The notes under the pieces: generated by a model | Databases searched by the model: none | Told to the model about the DNA's origin: nothing | What the model saw: only the letters and a program-made list of their open reading frames with translations | Source: Rhodospirillaceae bacterium | Lineage (GTDB): Bacteria > Pseudomonadota > Alphaproteobacteria > Rhodospirillales > UBA2165 | DNA length: 64,000 nucleotides | Assembly: GCA_018674495.1 (NCBI GenBank) | Contig: JABHAA010000072.1 | Span: 1 to 64,000 of the forward strand | Reading direction: 5' to 3' | Made by a program: the position numbers and the translations under genes | Part shown: positions 35,238 to 43,915 of the stretch, in pieces | Layout: each line of letters opens with the position of its first letter | Position numbering within the stretch: position 1 is the first letter of the stretch

Positions 35238-36506
35238 ATGCCAGATGAGACCACATCTTCGCCGCAAATAACGCCGGACCATTACCCCGCAAATGCGCCG
35301 CCGGAGCCCATATCGGCGGAAAAGCTGGCCCTCAAGCGGCGTTATCCTACATCGTTTGATCTGCGCGCCCGGGCCAAGCGGCGGCTACCCAACTTCGCCT
35401 TTGAATATATCGATGGCGGCGCCGGTGCCGCCGATACTGGCATCAATCGCAATTGGGCGGCCCTCGATGCGGTCGAAATGTTGCCCCGTTACGGCAATGT
35501 CATCGCGCCGCCGCCCACCGATATTGAACTGTTCGGCCAGCCCTATTCGGCGCCCATCGGCATCGCTCCCATCGGCGGTCCCGGCACCGGCTTTCCCGGC
35601 GCCGAAACCTATTTCGCACGCGCCGCCCAGGCCGCGAAAATCCCCTATACCCTTGGCATGCTCTCGGCCATCACCATCGAGCAAGCTGCCCAGATCGCAC
35701 CCGATGTCCTGTGGCTGCAGCTCTACCGGTTTGCCCGCAATGAGCATAAAATCGGCCTCGATCTGGTGCGCCGGGCCGGGGATGCGGGGGTCAAGGTCTT
35801 GATGCTGACTTGCGATACACCGGTGCGCACAACGCGCCCCCGGGAAACCAAGAGCGGCATCGTCAACCCGTTCAAGCTTACCAACCGGCTTCGCATGGAT
35901 GCCTTGTCGTCGCTGCCCTGGTTCCTGTCGCTGATGCGCAACGGCATCCCGCGCTTTGTGAATTTGCGCCCCTATATGGACACCGACCCGTCCATGGAGG
36001 CCGCCGCGAAATTCATGCGTACCGAAGGCGGCGGTGCCTTCACCTGGGACGAGATCGCCCGCTACCGGGACCATTGGAATGGCCCTATGGTCTTGAAGGG
36101 CGTCATGCATCCGGACGACGCGGAACGGGTAGTATCGCTAGGCCTCGACGGGATGGTGGTGACCAACCATGGGGGGCGCCAGATCGATGCTTTGCCGGCA
36201 TCGGTGGACGTCTTGCCTTCCATCGCGGCCGCCGTCGGCGAAAAGTCCACGATTATTCTGGATAGCGGTATCCGCTCCGGTGTCGACGTTGCCCGCGCCC
36301 TGGCCCTCGGCGCCGATGTGGCGCTTTCCGGCAAGGCATTCCTGTGGAGTTTAGGGGCGCTTGGCGGGCGCGGCCCAGAGCATATGATCGATCTGTTCAA
36401 GGATGATCTGGCGGCCACCTTGGGCCAGCTCGGCTGTCTGGCTCCGGCGGAATTGCGCACCGTCAAGACGCGCCACCCGGGCGCCTATACGGCAGACGAG
36501 CTTTAA
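35238..36506 (+). CDS. FMN-dependent alpha-hydroxy-acid oxidase/dehydrogenase (second copy)
   Basis: A 422-residue member of the lactate/mandelate dehydrogenase family, with about 40 extra N-terminal residues relative to the 7.5 kb paralogue. Motifs are FAFEYIDGGAGAADTG, the catalytic His in VTNHGGRQIDALP, and DSGIRSGVDVARALALGADVALSGKAF for FMN phosphate. It oxidises a 2-hydroxyacid, for example a mandelate-like intermediate. Its stop overlaps the stop of the leftward RidA gene by 4 bases within a TTTAAA palindrome, so this end is convergent. Confidence 0.87.
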   Translation: MPDETTSSPQITPDHYPANAPPEPISAEKLALKRRYPTSFDLRARAKRRLPNFAFEYIDGGAGAADTGINRNWAALDAVEMLPRYGNVIAPPPTDIELFGQPYSAPIGIAPIGGPGTGFPGAETYFARAAQAAKIPYTLGMLSAITIEQAAQIAPDVLWLQLYRFARNEHKIGLDLVRRAGDAGVKVLMLTCDTPVRTTRPRETKSGIVNPFKLTNRLRMDALSSLPWFLSLMRNGIPRFVNLRPYMDTDPSMEAAAKFMRTEGGGAFTWDEIARYRDHWNGPMVLKGVMHPDDAERVVSLGLDGMVVTNHGGRQIDALPASVDVLPSIAAAVGEKSTIILDSGIRSGVDVARALALGADVALSGKAFLWSLGALGGRGPEHMIDLFKDDLAATLGQLGCLAPAELRTVKTRHPGAYTADEL

Positions 36507-37987
36507 AGTAAGGCGAGGATTTCTACTCTCGGATTGGGTCCGCCGGCGAGGGTGGTGACGATGACGTTGAGACGCGGTGATGATGCCAGTCCAGCGGTGC
36601 GCGCCTGCCAGCGTTCCTCGATCAAGCCTCGAAATTCCGCCTCGCCGATAAAGGCAGTCAGTTGCGTGAGGTTCGACCAATCGGCGCCGCCTTCACCTAG
36701 CAATGTTGTCACATGATCAAACACCAGATCGGCGGCCTCGGCGGCGTCCTTGGCCCGCTCCCCGGTATGGGCGTGGGTGCCGTAAATGCGCGACGAGGCG
36801 ATCAGATTGCCGGTGCGCGCCCCCATGGACATGGGATCGCCATGCTGCATGCCAGGAATGACCAGGCATTGGCGCTCGGCGTTCAGCAATCCTAGCACCA
36901 TGAGGCGGAATAGACCGCCTTCGGGCAAAGCGGCGGGGGCGTATTTGTGCGGCGGGCGGTTATCCATGTCCGGATAACATTCGGCCCAGACGTCGTTCAG
37001 CACGGGCCGGTCATCAAGGCTGGCCATATAGATGGCGACGCGGGCGATATCAGCTAGGCCGCCGCCGGCGGCCTTGGCAAAGGCCACCATATTGGTGCAG
37101 GCGGCGCGCATTTGTGCCTCCGCATCGCCGCTGCCGCCGTCCAGTCCAGGCGCGATGATCAGATTGCCGAGGCGGGCGCCATCGGGGGCGGCGCTGGCGT
37201 CGGTGTCTATGTAGATTTCGGCAAAGTCCGGGGCGCCTCCCTTGACCGCGATCATCTCGGCACTGATCTTGAATTTGGGGGCGAGGGGGCTAGCCACACA
37301 TTCGATGGCCGGATCGCCGCCGACGGCTAAAAAGACCTGCTCGCAGGCTTGCCGGGCAATCTCGAAATAGGTGCTGTCGTTGCCGAAAATGGTGATCTGA
37401 ACCATGTCCGACGGCTCAAACCCGTGGATGTCCAGAAGATCGGACAGGTTTTCGAAATTCTGCACTGCCTCGGTCCGTACGTCGCTGGGAACACCGTCTT
37501 CGGGGTGGATGCCATGCACCCGGGATGTGAACAGCCAGTCGCCCAGCCGCACGCTGGGGTCGCGGGCCGAAACGCCAGGTATTTCACCCCGCATCCGGCG
37601 CGCACCCAAGATGGCGAGCCCATCAATGCGCACCAATTGGCCAGGCGGCAGATCGGCGACCAGCACCTTGAAGGCGGGCCGGTCGTTGGCGTCCGGGAAC
37701 ATGGCGTCCCAAGGGTCATAGACCGCCATCCGGTCTTCGGCCCTGGTCACGAACGCCACGGCGCGGCCGATGTTATCGGTGCTGCCGCCGGCGCCTTCGA
37801 CCGCGGCGGCGAGGTGTTTGAGGGCGGTTTCGGTCTGCGCCAACAAATCGCCTGTGGGCGCGCCGGTTACCGGATCGGTGCCGGCCAATCCGCCCGCATA
37901 AACCAGATCATTCGCGCGAACGCCGAGCGGCATGGTGGCGCTGGCGTCACCCGGATAAATCTCGAACAATTCGTTGAGCTTGCTCAA
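36503..37987 (-). CDS. Protein of four fused RidA (YjgF/UK114) domains
   Basis: A 494-residue protein with four RidA-like units at about residues 12-127, 134-248, 264-369 and 374-494. Units 1 and 3 share a motif of type PDxxDRPxxK (FPDANDRPAFK, YPDMDNRPPHK); units 2 and 4 share a start of type PxxxGxRxGDxLxxSR. So it is two copies of an A-B pair. The Arg that RidA uses for imine deamination (in ARLP) appears as Asp, Ser, Ala and Thr in the four units. The start is TTG at 37987 with AAGGAG at good spacing, 11 bases after the two-domain RidA gene. Confidence 0.85.
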   Translation of the reverse strand: MSKLNELFEIYPGDASATMPLGVRANDLVYAGGLAGTDPVTGAPTGDLLAQTETALKHLAAAVEGAGGSTDNIGRAVAFVTRAEDRMAVYDPWDAMFPDANDRPAFKVLVADLPPGQLVRIDGLAILGARRMRGEIPGVSARDPSVRLGDWLFTSRVHGIHPEDGVPSDVRTEAVQNFENLSDLLDIHGFEPSDMVQITIFGNDSTYFEIARQACEQVFLAVGGDPAIECVASPLAPKFKISAEMIAVKGGAPDFAEIYIDTDASAAPDGARLGNLIIAPGLDGGSGDAEAQMRAACTNMVAFAKAAGGGLADIARVAIYMASLDDRPVLNDVWAECYPDMDNRPPHKYAPAALPEGGLFRLMVLGLLNAERQCLVIPGMQHGDPMSMGARTGNLIASSRIYGTHAHTGERAKDAAEAADLVFDHVTTLLGEGGADWSNLTQLTAFIGEAEFRGLIEERWQARTAGLASSPRLNVIVTTLAGGPNPRVEILALL

Positions 37988-37998
37988 AACGATCTCCT

Positions 37999-38754
37999 TC
38001 AGACGGCGGCGATGACTTCCAGCATGACCAAAAGCGAGGGCGCCACCGCGTAGTGAATGGGATGCAGCGGCCTGGCTTCGCCGCCGAACTGGGACGACCA
38101 GCGTTCTCTTAAGGAAGGCAAGCCGCCCATATCGCTCAGGAACAGGCGTCCCTGGCGCACCGCGTCCCAGCCCATACCGCCGGCTTCCAGGGTGGCACCG
38201 ACATTGTGGAAGACAAAATCGGCTTGGCTTGCCGCGTCTTCACCGGGCTTGCCGGTTTCGGGGCTGAACGGCAGCACCCGGGAGGTGAACAGATAATCAC
38301 CGATGCGTACGCCCATGGGGATCGGGTTGGTATGGGCGACGACGGGCAGCTCGATCACCTGGCGGCTGGCATTGAGGACGCCAAAAAATTCAAACTGCAC
38401 TTGGCGCCCGCCCACCAGCGGCGTGGTGATGAATTTATAGGTGGGCCGGTCGTCCGCGTCCGGGAAGGCTTCTTCCCACGCTGCGTTCAGGAGCGTCATG
38501 CCGGTCGGGCCGTCTTCGAAAAAAATGCTGACCTGGGCAATGTTGCCGAGCCCGCCGCCGGCATTGGTGATGGCCCGGCGCATGTTCTCGAAGGCGCCGG
38601 CAATTTGTGCTTCCAGGCTGTCCGGGATGTCGCCGCTCGCCGGGTCCTTACCGTCAATCCGCAATCCCTGGACCAGATCGCCCATACGGATGCCCGACGG
38701 GATCGGATCGGTCTCGGGATTGGCAAATATCTCCGAGATCGTGCGCTCGCTCAA
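37999..38754 (-). CDS. Protein of two fused RidA domains
   Basis: A 251-residue protein with one A-B pair like those in the next gene: an A unit (about 12-125, FPDADDRPTYKFITT) and a B unit (about 130-251, HTNPIPMGVRIGDYLFTSRV). Neither unit shows the RidA catalytic arginine by eye. Canonical RidA is a homotrimer of 130-residue subunits. The start is TTG at 38754, overlapping the stop of the GlcG-like gene as TTGA, so translation is coupled. Together with the four-domain protein there are three A-B pairs. Confidence 0.85.
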   Translation of the reverse strand: MSERTISEIFANPETDPIPSGIRMGDLVQGLRIDGKDPASGDIPDSLEAQIAGAFENMRRAITNAGGGLGNIAQVSIFFEDGPTGMTLLNAAWEEAFPDADDRPTYKFITTPLVGGRQVQFEFFGVLNASRQVIELPVVAHTNPIPMGVRIGDYLFTSRVLPFSPETGKPGEDAASQADFVFHNVGATLEAGGMGWDAVRQGRLFLSDMGGLPSLRERWSSQFGGEARPLHPIHYAVAPSLLVMLEVIAAV

Positions 38755-39215
38755 CGGCCTTGCTCCCAGTCGACGCGGTGGCGGAAGCCTTCGCCCAGGG
38801 CTTCGATGGCCAGTTCGGCAAAGGCTTCGTCGGAGAACTGCTGATTGCCGCCGGCAACGCCGACACCGCCGACCACGTCCTTGCCGTGGCAGACCACATA
38901 GCCGCCGGGCAGGGTAGTGATCATGGTGTCGTTCCAGTCTGTCGGTCCCCGGTGGCCTTGTTTGGCCTGGCCGTCCCAGAACTTGATCACGCCCTTGGTA
39001 TCGCGCTCGAAGATGGCACCGGTATAGGCCTTTCGGTGGGCGGCCCGGGTAAAGCGCGCCGCCTTGCCGTCCATGCGCGCCAAGGCGATGATCTCTCCGC
39101 CTTTATCGACAACGCAGACGGCGATACCCGGATGGTCGATTTCGCGGGCGTAGGCAATGACCGCGTCGATCACCCGCTGGGCTTCTTCCAGGCCTAAAGT
39201 TTTGTAATCCAGCAT
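38751..39215 (-). CDS. GlcG/HbpS-family (DUF336) protein
   Basis: A 154-residue protein of the GlcG/HbpS fold: segments such as HPGIAVCVVDKGGEIIALARMDG, AHRKAYTGAIF and the glycine-rich end VVGGVGVAGGNQQFSDEAFAELAIEAL. Members bind heme or small molecules, or act as accessory subunits of dehydrogenases; the function is poorly known. GGGAGA precedes ATG at 39215. It is translationally coupled to the two-domain RidA gene and lies 21 bases after the fused acyl-CoA dehydrogenase. Confidence 0.82.
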   Translation of the reverse strand: MLDYKTLGLEEAQRVIDAVIAYAREIDHPGIAVCVVDKGGEIIALARMDGKAARFTRAAHRKAYTGAIFERDTKGVIKFWDGQAKQGHRGPTDWNDTMITTLPGGYVVCHGKDVVGGVGVAGGNQQFSDEAFAELAIEALGEGFRHRVDWEQGR

Positions 39216-39236
39216 CGTTGCATCTCCCTTTGATCG

Positions 39237-41504
39237 TTATTTCATATCCAGTACTCGGCGCGCGATGATGTTGCGCTGGATCTCGGACGTGCCGCCGGCG
39301 ATGGTGGCGCGTCGGGCGCGAAGGAAATTGGAGGCGGCGTCGAACGAGCCATCCTCGGGCTTATGCGGCAACAAAAGTGCGCCGTCGCTGCCATAGGCTT
39401 CGATCATCAGATCGGCCAGCCGCTGCTCGTTTTCGGTGCCCAGCAATTTCAGGTATGACGAATCCGGTCCCAGCTCGCCGCCCGCCTGATAAGTGGCCAC
39501 CACCTGGGCGAAGCCCGCCGATATGGCCAAGACTTCCAGCTCCGCACGCATCAGTTTTTCCCGGAACGCGGCGTCTTCGATGGCGCCGTTGGCGTGCGCT
39601 TTTTCCTTGATGCGGCGCAGGGCCTGGACGTTGTTTTTTGGGTTGGCGCTGCCGCCTCGTTCGTTGGCCAAAAGCGCTGTCGCCACCCCCCAGCCCTTGT
39701 TCATCTCGCCGACGATATTGGACAAGGGAACGCGCACGTCGTCGAAGAAGACCTCGGCATATTCGTCCTCGTCGGGCAGGGTCTGGATGCCGCGCGCCGT
39801 GATGCCCGGCGTCTTCATATCGATCAGGATGAAGGTGATGCCTTCCTGTTTGCGCGGCGCATCCGGATCGGTGCGCACCAGGGCGAATATCCAATCGGCC
39901 AGATGGCCCCATGTGGTCCAAATTTTCTGGCCGTTGATCACCAATTCGTCGCCATCGATGACACCGGCGGTTCTGAGGCTGGCCAAATCCGATCCGGCGC
40001 CTGGTTCCGAATAGCCCTGGCACCACAGAACGTCGCCCGCCACCATGCCCGGCAGGTGCTGCTTTTTCTGTTCCTCATTGCCGAAGCGCAACAGGATCGG
40101 TCCCAGATGGCCGATGGCCTGGGCGGAAATTTCCGGCGCCCCGATGCGTGCCATTTCATCGGCGAGGATAATCTGCTCGCTCAACGTCCCATCCATGCCC
40201 TGCCATTCCTTGGGCCAGGCCGGTGCGATCCAGCCTTGATCGTAAAGCTGCTTGTGCCACCACATGGAATCTTCGGCATTGGGGCGGGTTGGCAGGTTGC
40301 GCAGGCGATCCGGCAACGCGCCTTCGAGCCAGCCGCGCACGGCGCCCCGAAACGCCGTCTCTTCTTCCGTATCGACGCGAAAGCTGGGAATATCGGTGTC
40401 GTTGCGGGACGACAAGGCGTGCTCTGCATAGCGTTTCAAGTGGGCCGCCGGTGGGCCGTTCAAGGCTGCCACCGCCATGGCGCGCTTCAGGTACAGCCCG
40501 ATATCATGCTCGTCGGTGAAGCCGATGGCGCCGTGCAATTGGATGCAGCTATTGCACACCTGGATCACCGCCGGTCCGGCCTTGGCTTTGGCCGCCGAGG
40601 CCAGCCAGTCGGCGTAGGCGTCATCCCGATCGCAATAGCCAGCCGCCTCATACACCAGGGCGCGGGACGCCTCGACTTCCATGAAATTATCAACGGCCTG
40701 GTGCTGCAATGCCTGAAAGGCGCTCAGATTTCGACCGAACTGCTCGCGGGTTTTCAAGTAATCGAGGGTCATCTCCTGGGCGGCGTCCATGATGCCGATC
40801 ATCTCTGCCGCATGGCCCAGCTGGATCACCGTGTCCAGGCGTCGGCGCAACAATGCTGCATCGTCGCCGCGGGCCAGGATATCGGTTTTGGCAATGGCCA
40901 CATCTTTGAGATCGACGGTTCCGATGGGGCTGCCGTCGATGGCCCGCTGGGGGGTAATCGACGCGGCATCTTTCGCCACCAGCACCAGCATGCGGGTTTC
41001 ATCCAAGCCCGCATCGACAATAAATGCGTCGGCATTCGCCGCTCCCGGAACCGTCGTCAGATGGCCGGTGATCCGCAGTCCGTCGCTCACGCGCAATTCG
41101 ACGGGGTTTTCAGCCCCATCACGGCTGTCGGTCTGAAGGGCTGGAACCACCAGCGCTTTGCCGGCAATGGCGCGGGCCAGTAAATCAGAAAATTCTTCGC
41201 CGCCTTCGGCCAGCGCCAGGACGCCCGCCGCCGCCGGAACCAAAGGCAGGGTGGCCAGCGCCCGTCCTGCCTGTTCGGCCACTAGACACAATTCCTTGGC
41301 GCCAAGCCCGGCGCCGCCGGCGGCTTCCGGCGCCATCAGCCCGAGCCAGCCATCAGCGCCTGCATCGGGCAGGTCTTGTGGCTCCAACCCGGTTCCACCG
41401 CCATCGCGTAAACTCCGGAGGCGGTCGCCGCCGCCATGATCGGCGCCGAAACGCTGGGCGCTTTCTTGGATCAGAGTTTGATCTTCGTTCAACAATATTT
41501 GCAT
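39237..41504 (-). CDS. Fused double acyl-CoA dehydrogenase
   Basis: A 755-residue protein with two acyl-CoA dehydrogenase units. The N-terminal unit (about 1-365) has QLHGAIGFTDEHDIGLYLKRA; the C-terminal unit (about 380-755) has WCQGYSEPGAGSDLASLRT, IWTTWGHLADWIFALVRTD and the end RRATIAGGTSEIQRNIIARRVL. Paired acyl-CoA dehydrogenases of this kind form alpha2beta2 enzymes in steroid side-chain degradation (ChsE1-ChsE2), where one unit of each pair carries the catalytic base; here they are one chain. ATG at 41504 gives MQILLNEDQ, a normal N-terminus; a longer reading overlaps the upstream crotonase gene. Confidence 0.87.
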   Translation of the reverse strand: MQILLNEDQTLIQESAQRFGADHGGGDRLRSLRDGGGTGLEPQDLPDAGADGWLGLMAPEAAGGAGLGAKELCLVAEQAGRALATLPLVPAAAGVLALAEGGEEFSDLLARAIAGKALVVPALQTDSRDGAENPVELRVSDGLRITGHLTTVPGAANADAFIVDAGLDETRMLVLVAKDAASITPQRAIDGSPIGTVDLKDVAIAKTDILARGDDAALLRRRLDTVIQLGHAAEMIGIMDAAQEMTLDYLKTREQFGRNLSAFQALQHQAVDNFMEVEASRALVYEAAGYCDRDDAYADWLASAAKAKAGPAVIQVCNSCIQLHGAIGFTDEHDIGLYLKRAMAVAALNGPPAAHLKRYAEHALSSRNDTDIPSFRVDTEEETAFRGAVRGWLEGALPDRLRNLPTRPNAEDSMWWHKQLYDQGWIAPAWPKEWQGMDGTLSEQIILADEMARIGAPEISAQAIGHLGPILLRFGNEEQKKQHLPGMVAGDVLWCQGYSEPGAGSDLASLRTAGVIDGDELVINGQKIWTTWGHLADWIFALVRTDPDAPRKQEGITFILIDMKTPGITARGIQTLPDEDEYAEVFFDDVRVPLSNIVGEMNKGWGVATALLANERGGSANPKNNVQALRRIKEKAHANGAIEDAAFREKLMRAELEVLAISAGFAQVVATYQAGGELGPDSSYLKLLGTENEQRLADLMIEAYGSDGALLLPHKPEDGSFDAASNFLRARRATIAGGTSEIQRNIIARRVLDMK

Positions 41505-41526
41505 GGCGGCCCCCGGCTGCTTGGCG

Positions 41527-42360
41527 CTATTCGTCTTCCTTGCCAACAGGACCTAGGCCGGGACGGTATGTCTTTTTATCGAGAAACTCGGTCATGCCGC
41601 GACCGCGGGTATCGCTCTGATCGGCGAAGCGCAGCGCCACGCCCTTGGCGGCCAGATACTCATAGGCCATGTCCATGTTCATATCGCCCACATTATTCAT
41701 GGCGTGTTTGGTGTAGGCGAGGACAACCGGCTCCTTCTCCATCAATTCCCTGGCGATGGCGGTGACCTCATCCCGGAGGCCATCGGCGGGCACGGCAAGG
41801 GTGGCGATACCCATCTCAACCGCTTTGGCGCCATCAAAGGTGCGCCCGGTCATGGCGTAGAACATGGCATTCCGGTGGCTAGCCAGATCGGCGAACACTT
41901 TGGAGACATTGCCGCCCGGCAGGATGCCCCAGTTGATCTCCGACAGCCCGAACGTGGCATCGTCGGCAGTGACCACGATGTCACAGGCAGCCAGGGAGCA
42001 GAAAGCGCCGCCGAAGCAGTAGCCGTTGACCATGGCGATGGTGGCTTTTCTGGACACGGACACATATTGCGACCAGTGGCGATGCGCCCAGAAAGATTTG
42101 AAACGGGCAGCCGGGTCTTTGTCTGTTGCGCGGAAATATTCGCGCAAATCCATTCCCGCGCTCCAGGCCTCGCCGCTGCCGGTGATGACGATGACCTTGG
42201 CGTCGTCATCGGTCTCCAGCTCGCAGATCACCTCTTCCATATCGTAGTGCAATTGCGGGTTCATGGCGTTGCGTTTTTCCGGGCGGTTGAATGTCACCCA
42301 AGCGATGCCTTCATCGTCAATCTCATATTTAACGCATTCGAGTTCCTTGGTCCTGGCCAT
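41527..42360 (-). CDS. p-Hydroxycinnamoyl-CoA hydratase/lyase-like crotonase
   Basis: A 277-residue crotonase closely resembling feruloyl-CoA hydratase/lyase (Ech/HCHL). Shared segments are GSGEAWSAGMDLREYFR (61-77), AMVNGYCFGGAF and FGLSEINWGILPGGNVSK with the catalytic glutamate at E141. The C-terminus FLDKKTYRPGLGPV also matches. HCHL hydrates 4-hydroxycinnamoyl-CoA and cleaves it to an aldehyde and acetyl-CoA. That suggests chain shortening of an aromatic propenoyl-CoA. A strong GGGGGAG site precedes ATG at 42360. First gene of the leftward unit. Confidence 0.85.
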   Translation of the reverse strand: MARTKELECVKYEIDDEGIAWVTFNRPEKRNAMNPQLHYDMEEVICELETDDDAKVIVITGSGEAWSAGMDLREYFRATDKDPAARFKSFWAHRHWSQYVSVSRKATIAMVNGYCFGGAFCSLAACDIVVTADDATFGLSEINWGILPGGNVSKVFADLASHRNAMFYAMTGRTFDGAKAVEMGIATLAVPADGLRDEVTAIARELMEKEPVVLAYTKHAMNNVGDMNMDMAYEYLAAKGVALRFADQSDTRGRGMTEFLDKKTYRPGLGPVGKEDE

Positions 42361-42445
42361 GTGAGCGCTCCCCCTTCTAGTGTTGTTTGATCGCTCATGT
42401 TCCTACATTTGCCGAGCCGCTACAAATAGATAAAGGCGCGGGCGC

Positions 42446-42473
42446 TTGTCTGGCCTGACATATTCGCAGACAA
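42446..42473. promoter_or_regulatory. Inverted repeat, putative operator
   Basis: TTGTCTG (42446-42452) and CAGACAA (42467-42473) form a perfect 7-base inverted repeat with centres 21 bases apart. It lies in the 145-base region between the leftward crotonase unit and the rightward unit starting at 42506. The spacing equals two helical turns and suits a dimeric repressor able to control both units. Confidence 0.45.
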
Positions 42474-42505
42474 TTGAAGTCAATATATGCAAACGGGGGG
42501 CTGCC

Positions 42506-43054
42506 ATGGCCAGATTGAAGTCACTTGTTTATGAGGAAATGACCGCTGCGCAAAAAATCGCCCACGACGAGATTCTGTCGGGGCCGCGCACCCGCATCGG
42601 CGGGCCCATGAACGCATGGTTCCGCAATCCCGAGCTGGCCGGACTGGCGCAGCGGCTTGGCGCTTTTTGCCGGTTCCAGACCTCCTTGCCACCGAAGCTG
42701 TCGGAGCTGGCGATCTTGATCGTGTCGCGCGATTGGTCGGCGGAAGTAGAATGGTGGGTGCACCAGCCAATCGCCGTGGAAGCCGGCATCGATGCAGCCA
42801 TCACCGAAGCCATTCGCAAGCGTGAACGCCCTCAATTCGAAAATCGGGACGAAGAAGTTCTTTATGATTTCGCTTCCGAGTTGATGGCGGACAAATCCGT
42901 CACCGACAAAACTTACGCCGCCGCTTTGGCCGAGTTTGGCGAGGCAACGGTGGTCGAGCTGGTTGCCGTGCTCGGCTATTACACGTCTGTCGCCATGGTG
43001 CTTAATGCGTTCGAGGAGCTGCCCGCCGACGGCACGCTGCCCTTAAGCACATGA
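42506..43054 (+). CDS. Carboxymuconolactone decarboxylase-like protein (AhpD fold, no CxxC)
   Basis: A 182-residue all-helical protein of the CMD/AhpD family. The core segment LSELAILIVSRDWSAEVEWWVHQPIAVEAGI has the E-x-W-x-x-H pattern but no cysteines, so peroxidase activity is unlikely. Family members include 4-carboxymuconolactone decarboxylase of the protocatechuate pathway. ATG at 42506 follows GGGGGG; an upstream reading from 42446 adds 20 unlikely residues. A relative is two genes downstream. Confidence 0.78.
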   Translation: MARLKSLVYEEMTAAQKIAHDEILSGPRTRIGGPMNAWFRNPELAGLAQRLGAFCRFQTSLPPKLSELAILIVSRDWSAEVEWWVHQPIAVEAGIDAAITEAIRKRERPQFENRDEEVLYDFASELMADKSVTDKTYAAALAEFGEATVVELVAVLGYYTSVAMVLNAFEELPADGTLPLST

Positions 43055-43073
43055 CATAATATAGGAAGAACCC

Positions 43074-43826
43074 ATGGATCTTAATCTTAACGGAAAATGG
43101 GCGCTGGTTACCGGTGGCTCGAAAGGCATTGGCCTTGCCTCCGCCAAGGCGCTGGCGGCGGAAGGGGTCAACATCCATCTGGCGTCGCGCACCGCGGAGG
43201 ATCTGGAAAAAGCCAAGGAAGACATCGGGGGGCGCTACAACGTGGCCGTCGAAACCCACGCCGTGGATTTGTCAGACGCCGATAAGCGTAAAGGGCTGGT
43301 CGATGATGTGGGCGCACTTGATATCCTGGTCAACAATGCCGGCGCCATTCCTGGCGGCTCGATCACCGATCTTACGGACGAGGTTTGGCGCGATGCCTGG
43401 GAGCTCAAGATTTTTGGCTATATCCACATGTCGCGCATGATCTTCCCGGTCATGTGCGAGCAAGGCCATGGCGTCATTGTCAATATCGCGGGTATCGCCG
43501 GGCGTCTGCCGATGCCCGATTATATCGCCGGCGCAACCGGCAATGCGGCGATGATCAATTTTTCCCGCTCGTTGGGCGTGGCTGGCGCCGACAAAGGGGT
43601 GCGCGTGATCTGTATTAATCCGGGCCCGACCCTCACCGACCGGCTGATTTATTTGCGCCGGCTGACGGCGGAAAAAGAGCTCGGCGATCCAGAAAGGCAT
43701 GGCGAGTTGCCCGCCGCCACCCGCATTGGGCGCCCAGCGGAGCCCGAAGAGGTGGGCGATCTGGTTGCCTTTTTCGCATCCGAGCGGGCCAAGTTTATGA
43801 CTGGCACTGTCATCGATATGGAATGA
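43074..43826 (+). CDS. SDR-family NAD(P)-dependent oxidoreductase
   Basis: A 250-residue short-chain dehydrogenase. The cofactor site TGGSKGIGLASA is at residues 14-25 and NNAG near 84. At the active site the usual Tyr-x-x-x-Lys appears as YIAGATGNAAMINF, so the lysine position seems replaced (by Thr or nearby) while tyrosine stays. A cofactor reaction may still occur, but catalysis could be altered. It sits between the two CMD-like genes in the rightward unit. Confidence 0.82.
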   Translation: MDLNLNGKWALVTGGSKGIGLASAKALAAEGVNIHLASRTAEDLEKAKEDIGGRYNVAVETHAVDLSDADKRKGLVDDVGALDILVNNAGAIPGGSITDLTDEVWRDAWELKIFGYIHMSRMIFPVMCEQGHGVIVNIAGIAGRLPMPDYIAGATGNAAMINFSRSLGVAGADKGVRVICINPGPTLTDRLIYLRRLTAEKELGDPERHGELPAATRIGRPAEPEEVGDLVAFFASERAKFMTGTVIDME

Positions 43827-43915
43827 GGCCAAGGCGCTCACACACGAGGCTCGACCTGCCTCGAAAACATGGTATCGTTGACTGAATCGACAATATGAAA
43901 AGGGGGGGTAATCCA

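Noticed and set aside
39594..41183. A 529-codon open frame on the plus strand
   Set aside because: It is antisense to the fused acyl-CoA dehydrogenase, whose domains are clearly recognisable; the translated sequence has no family features.
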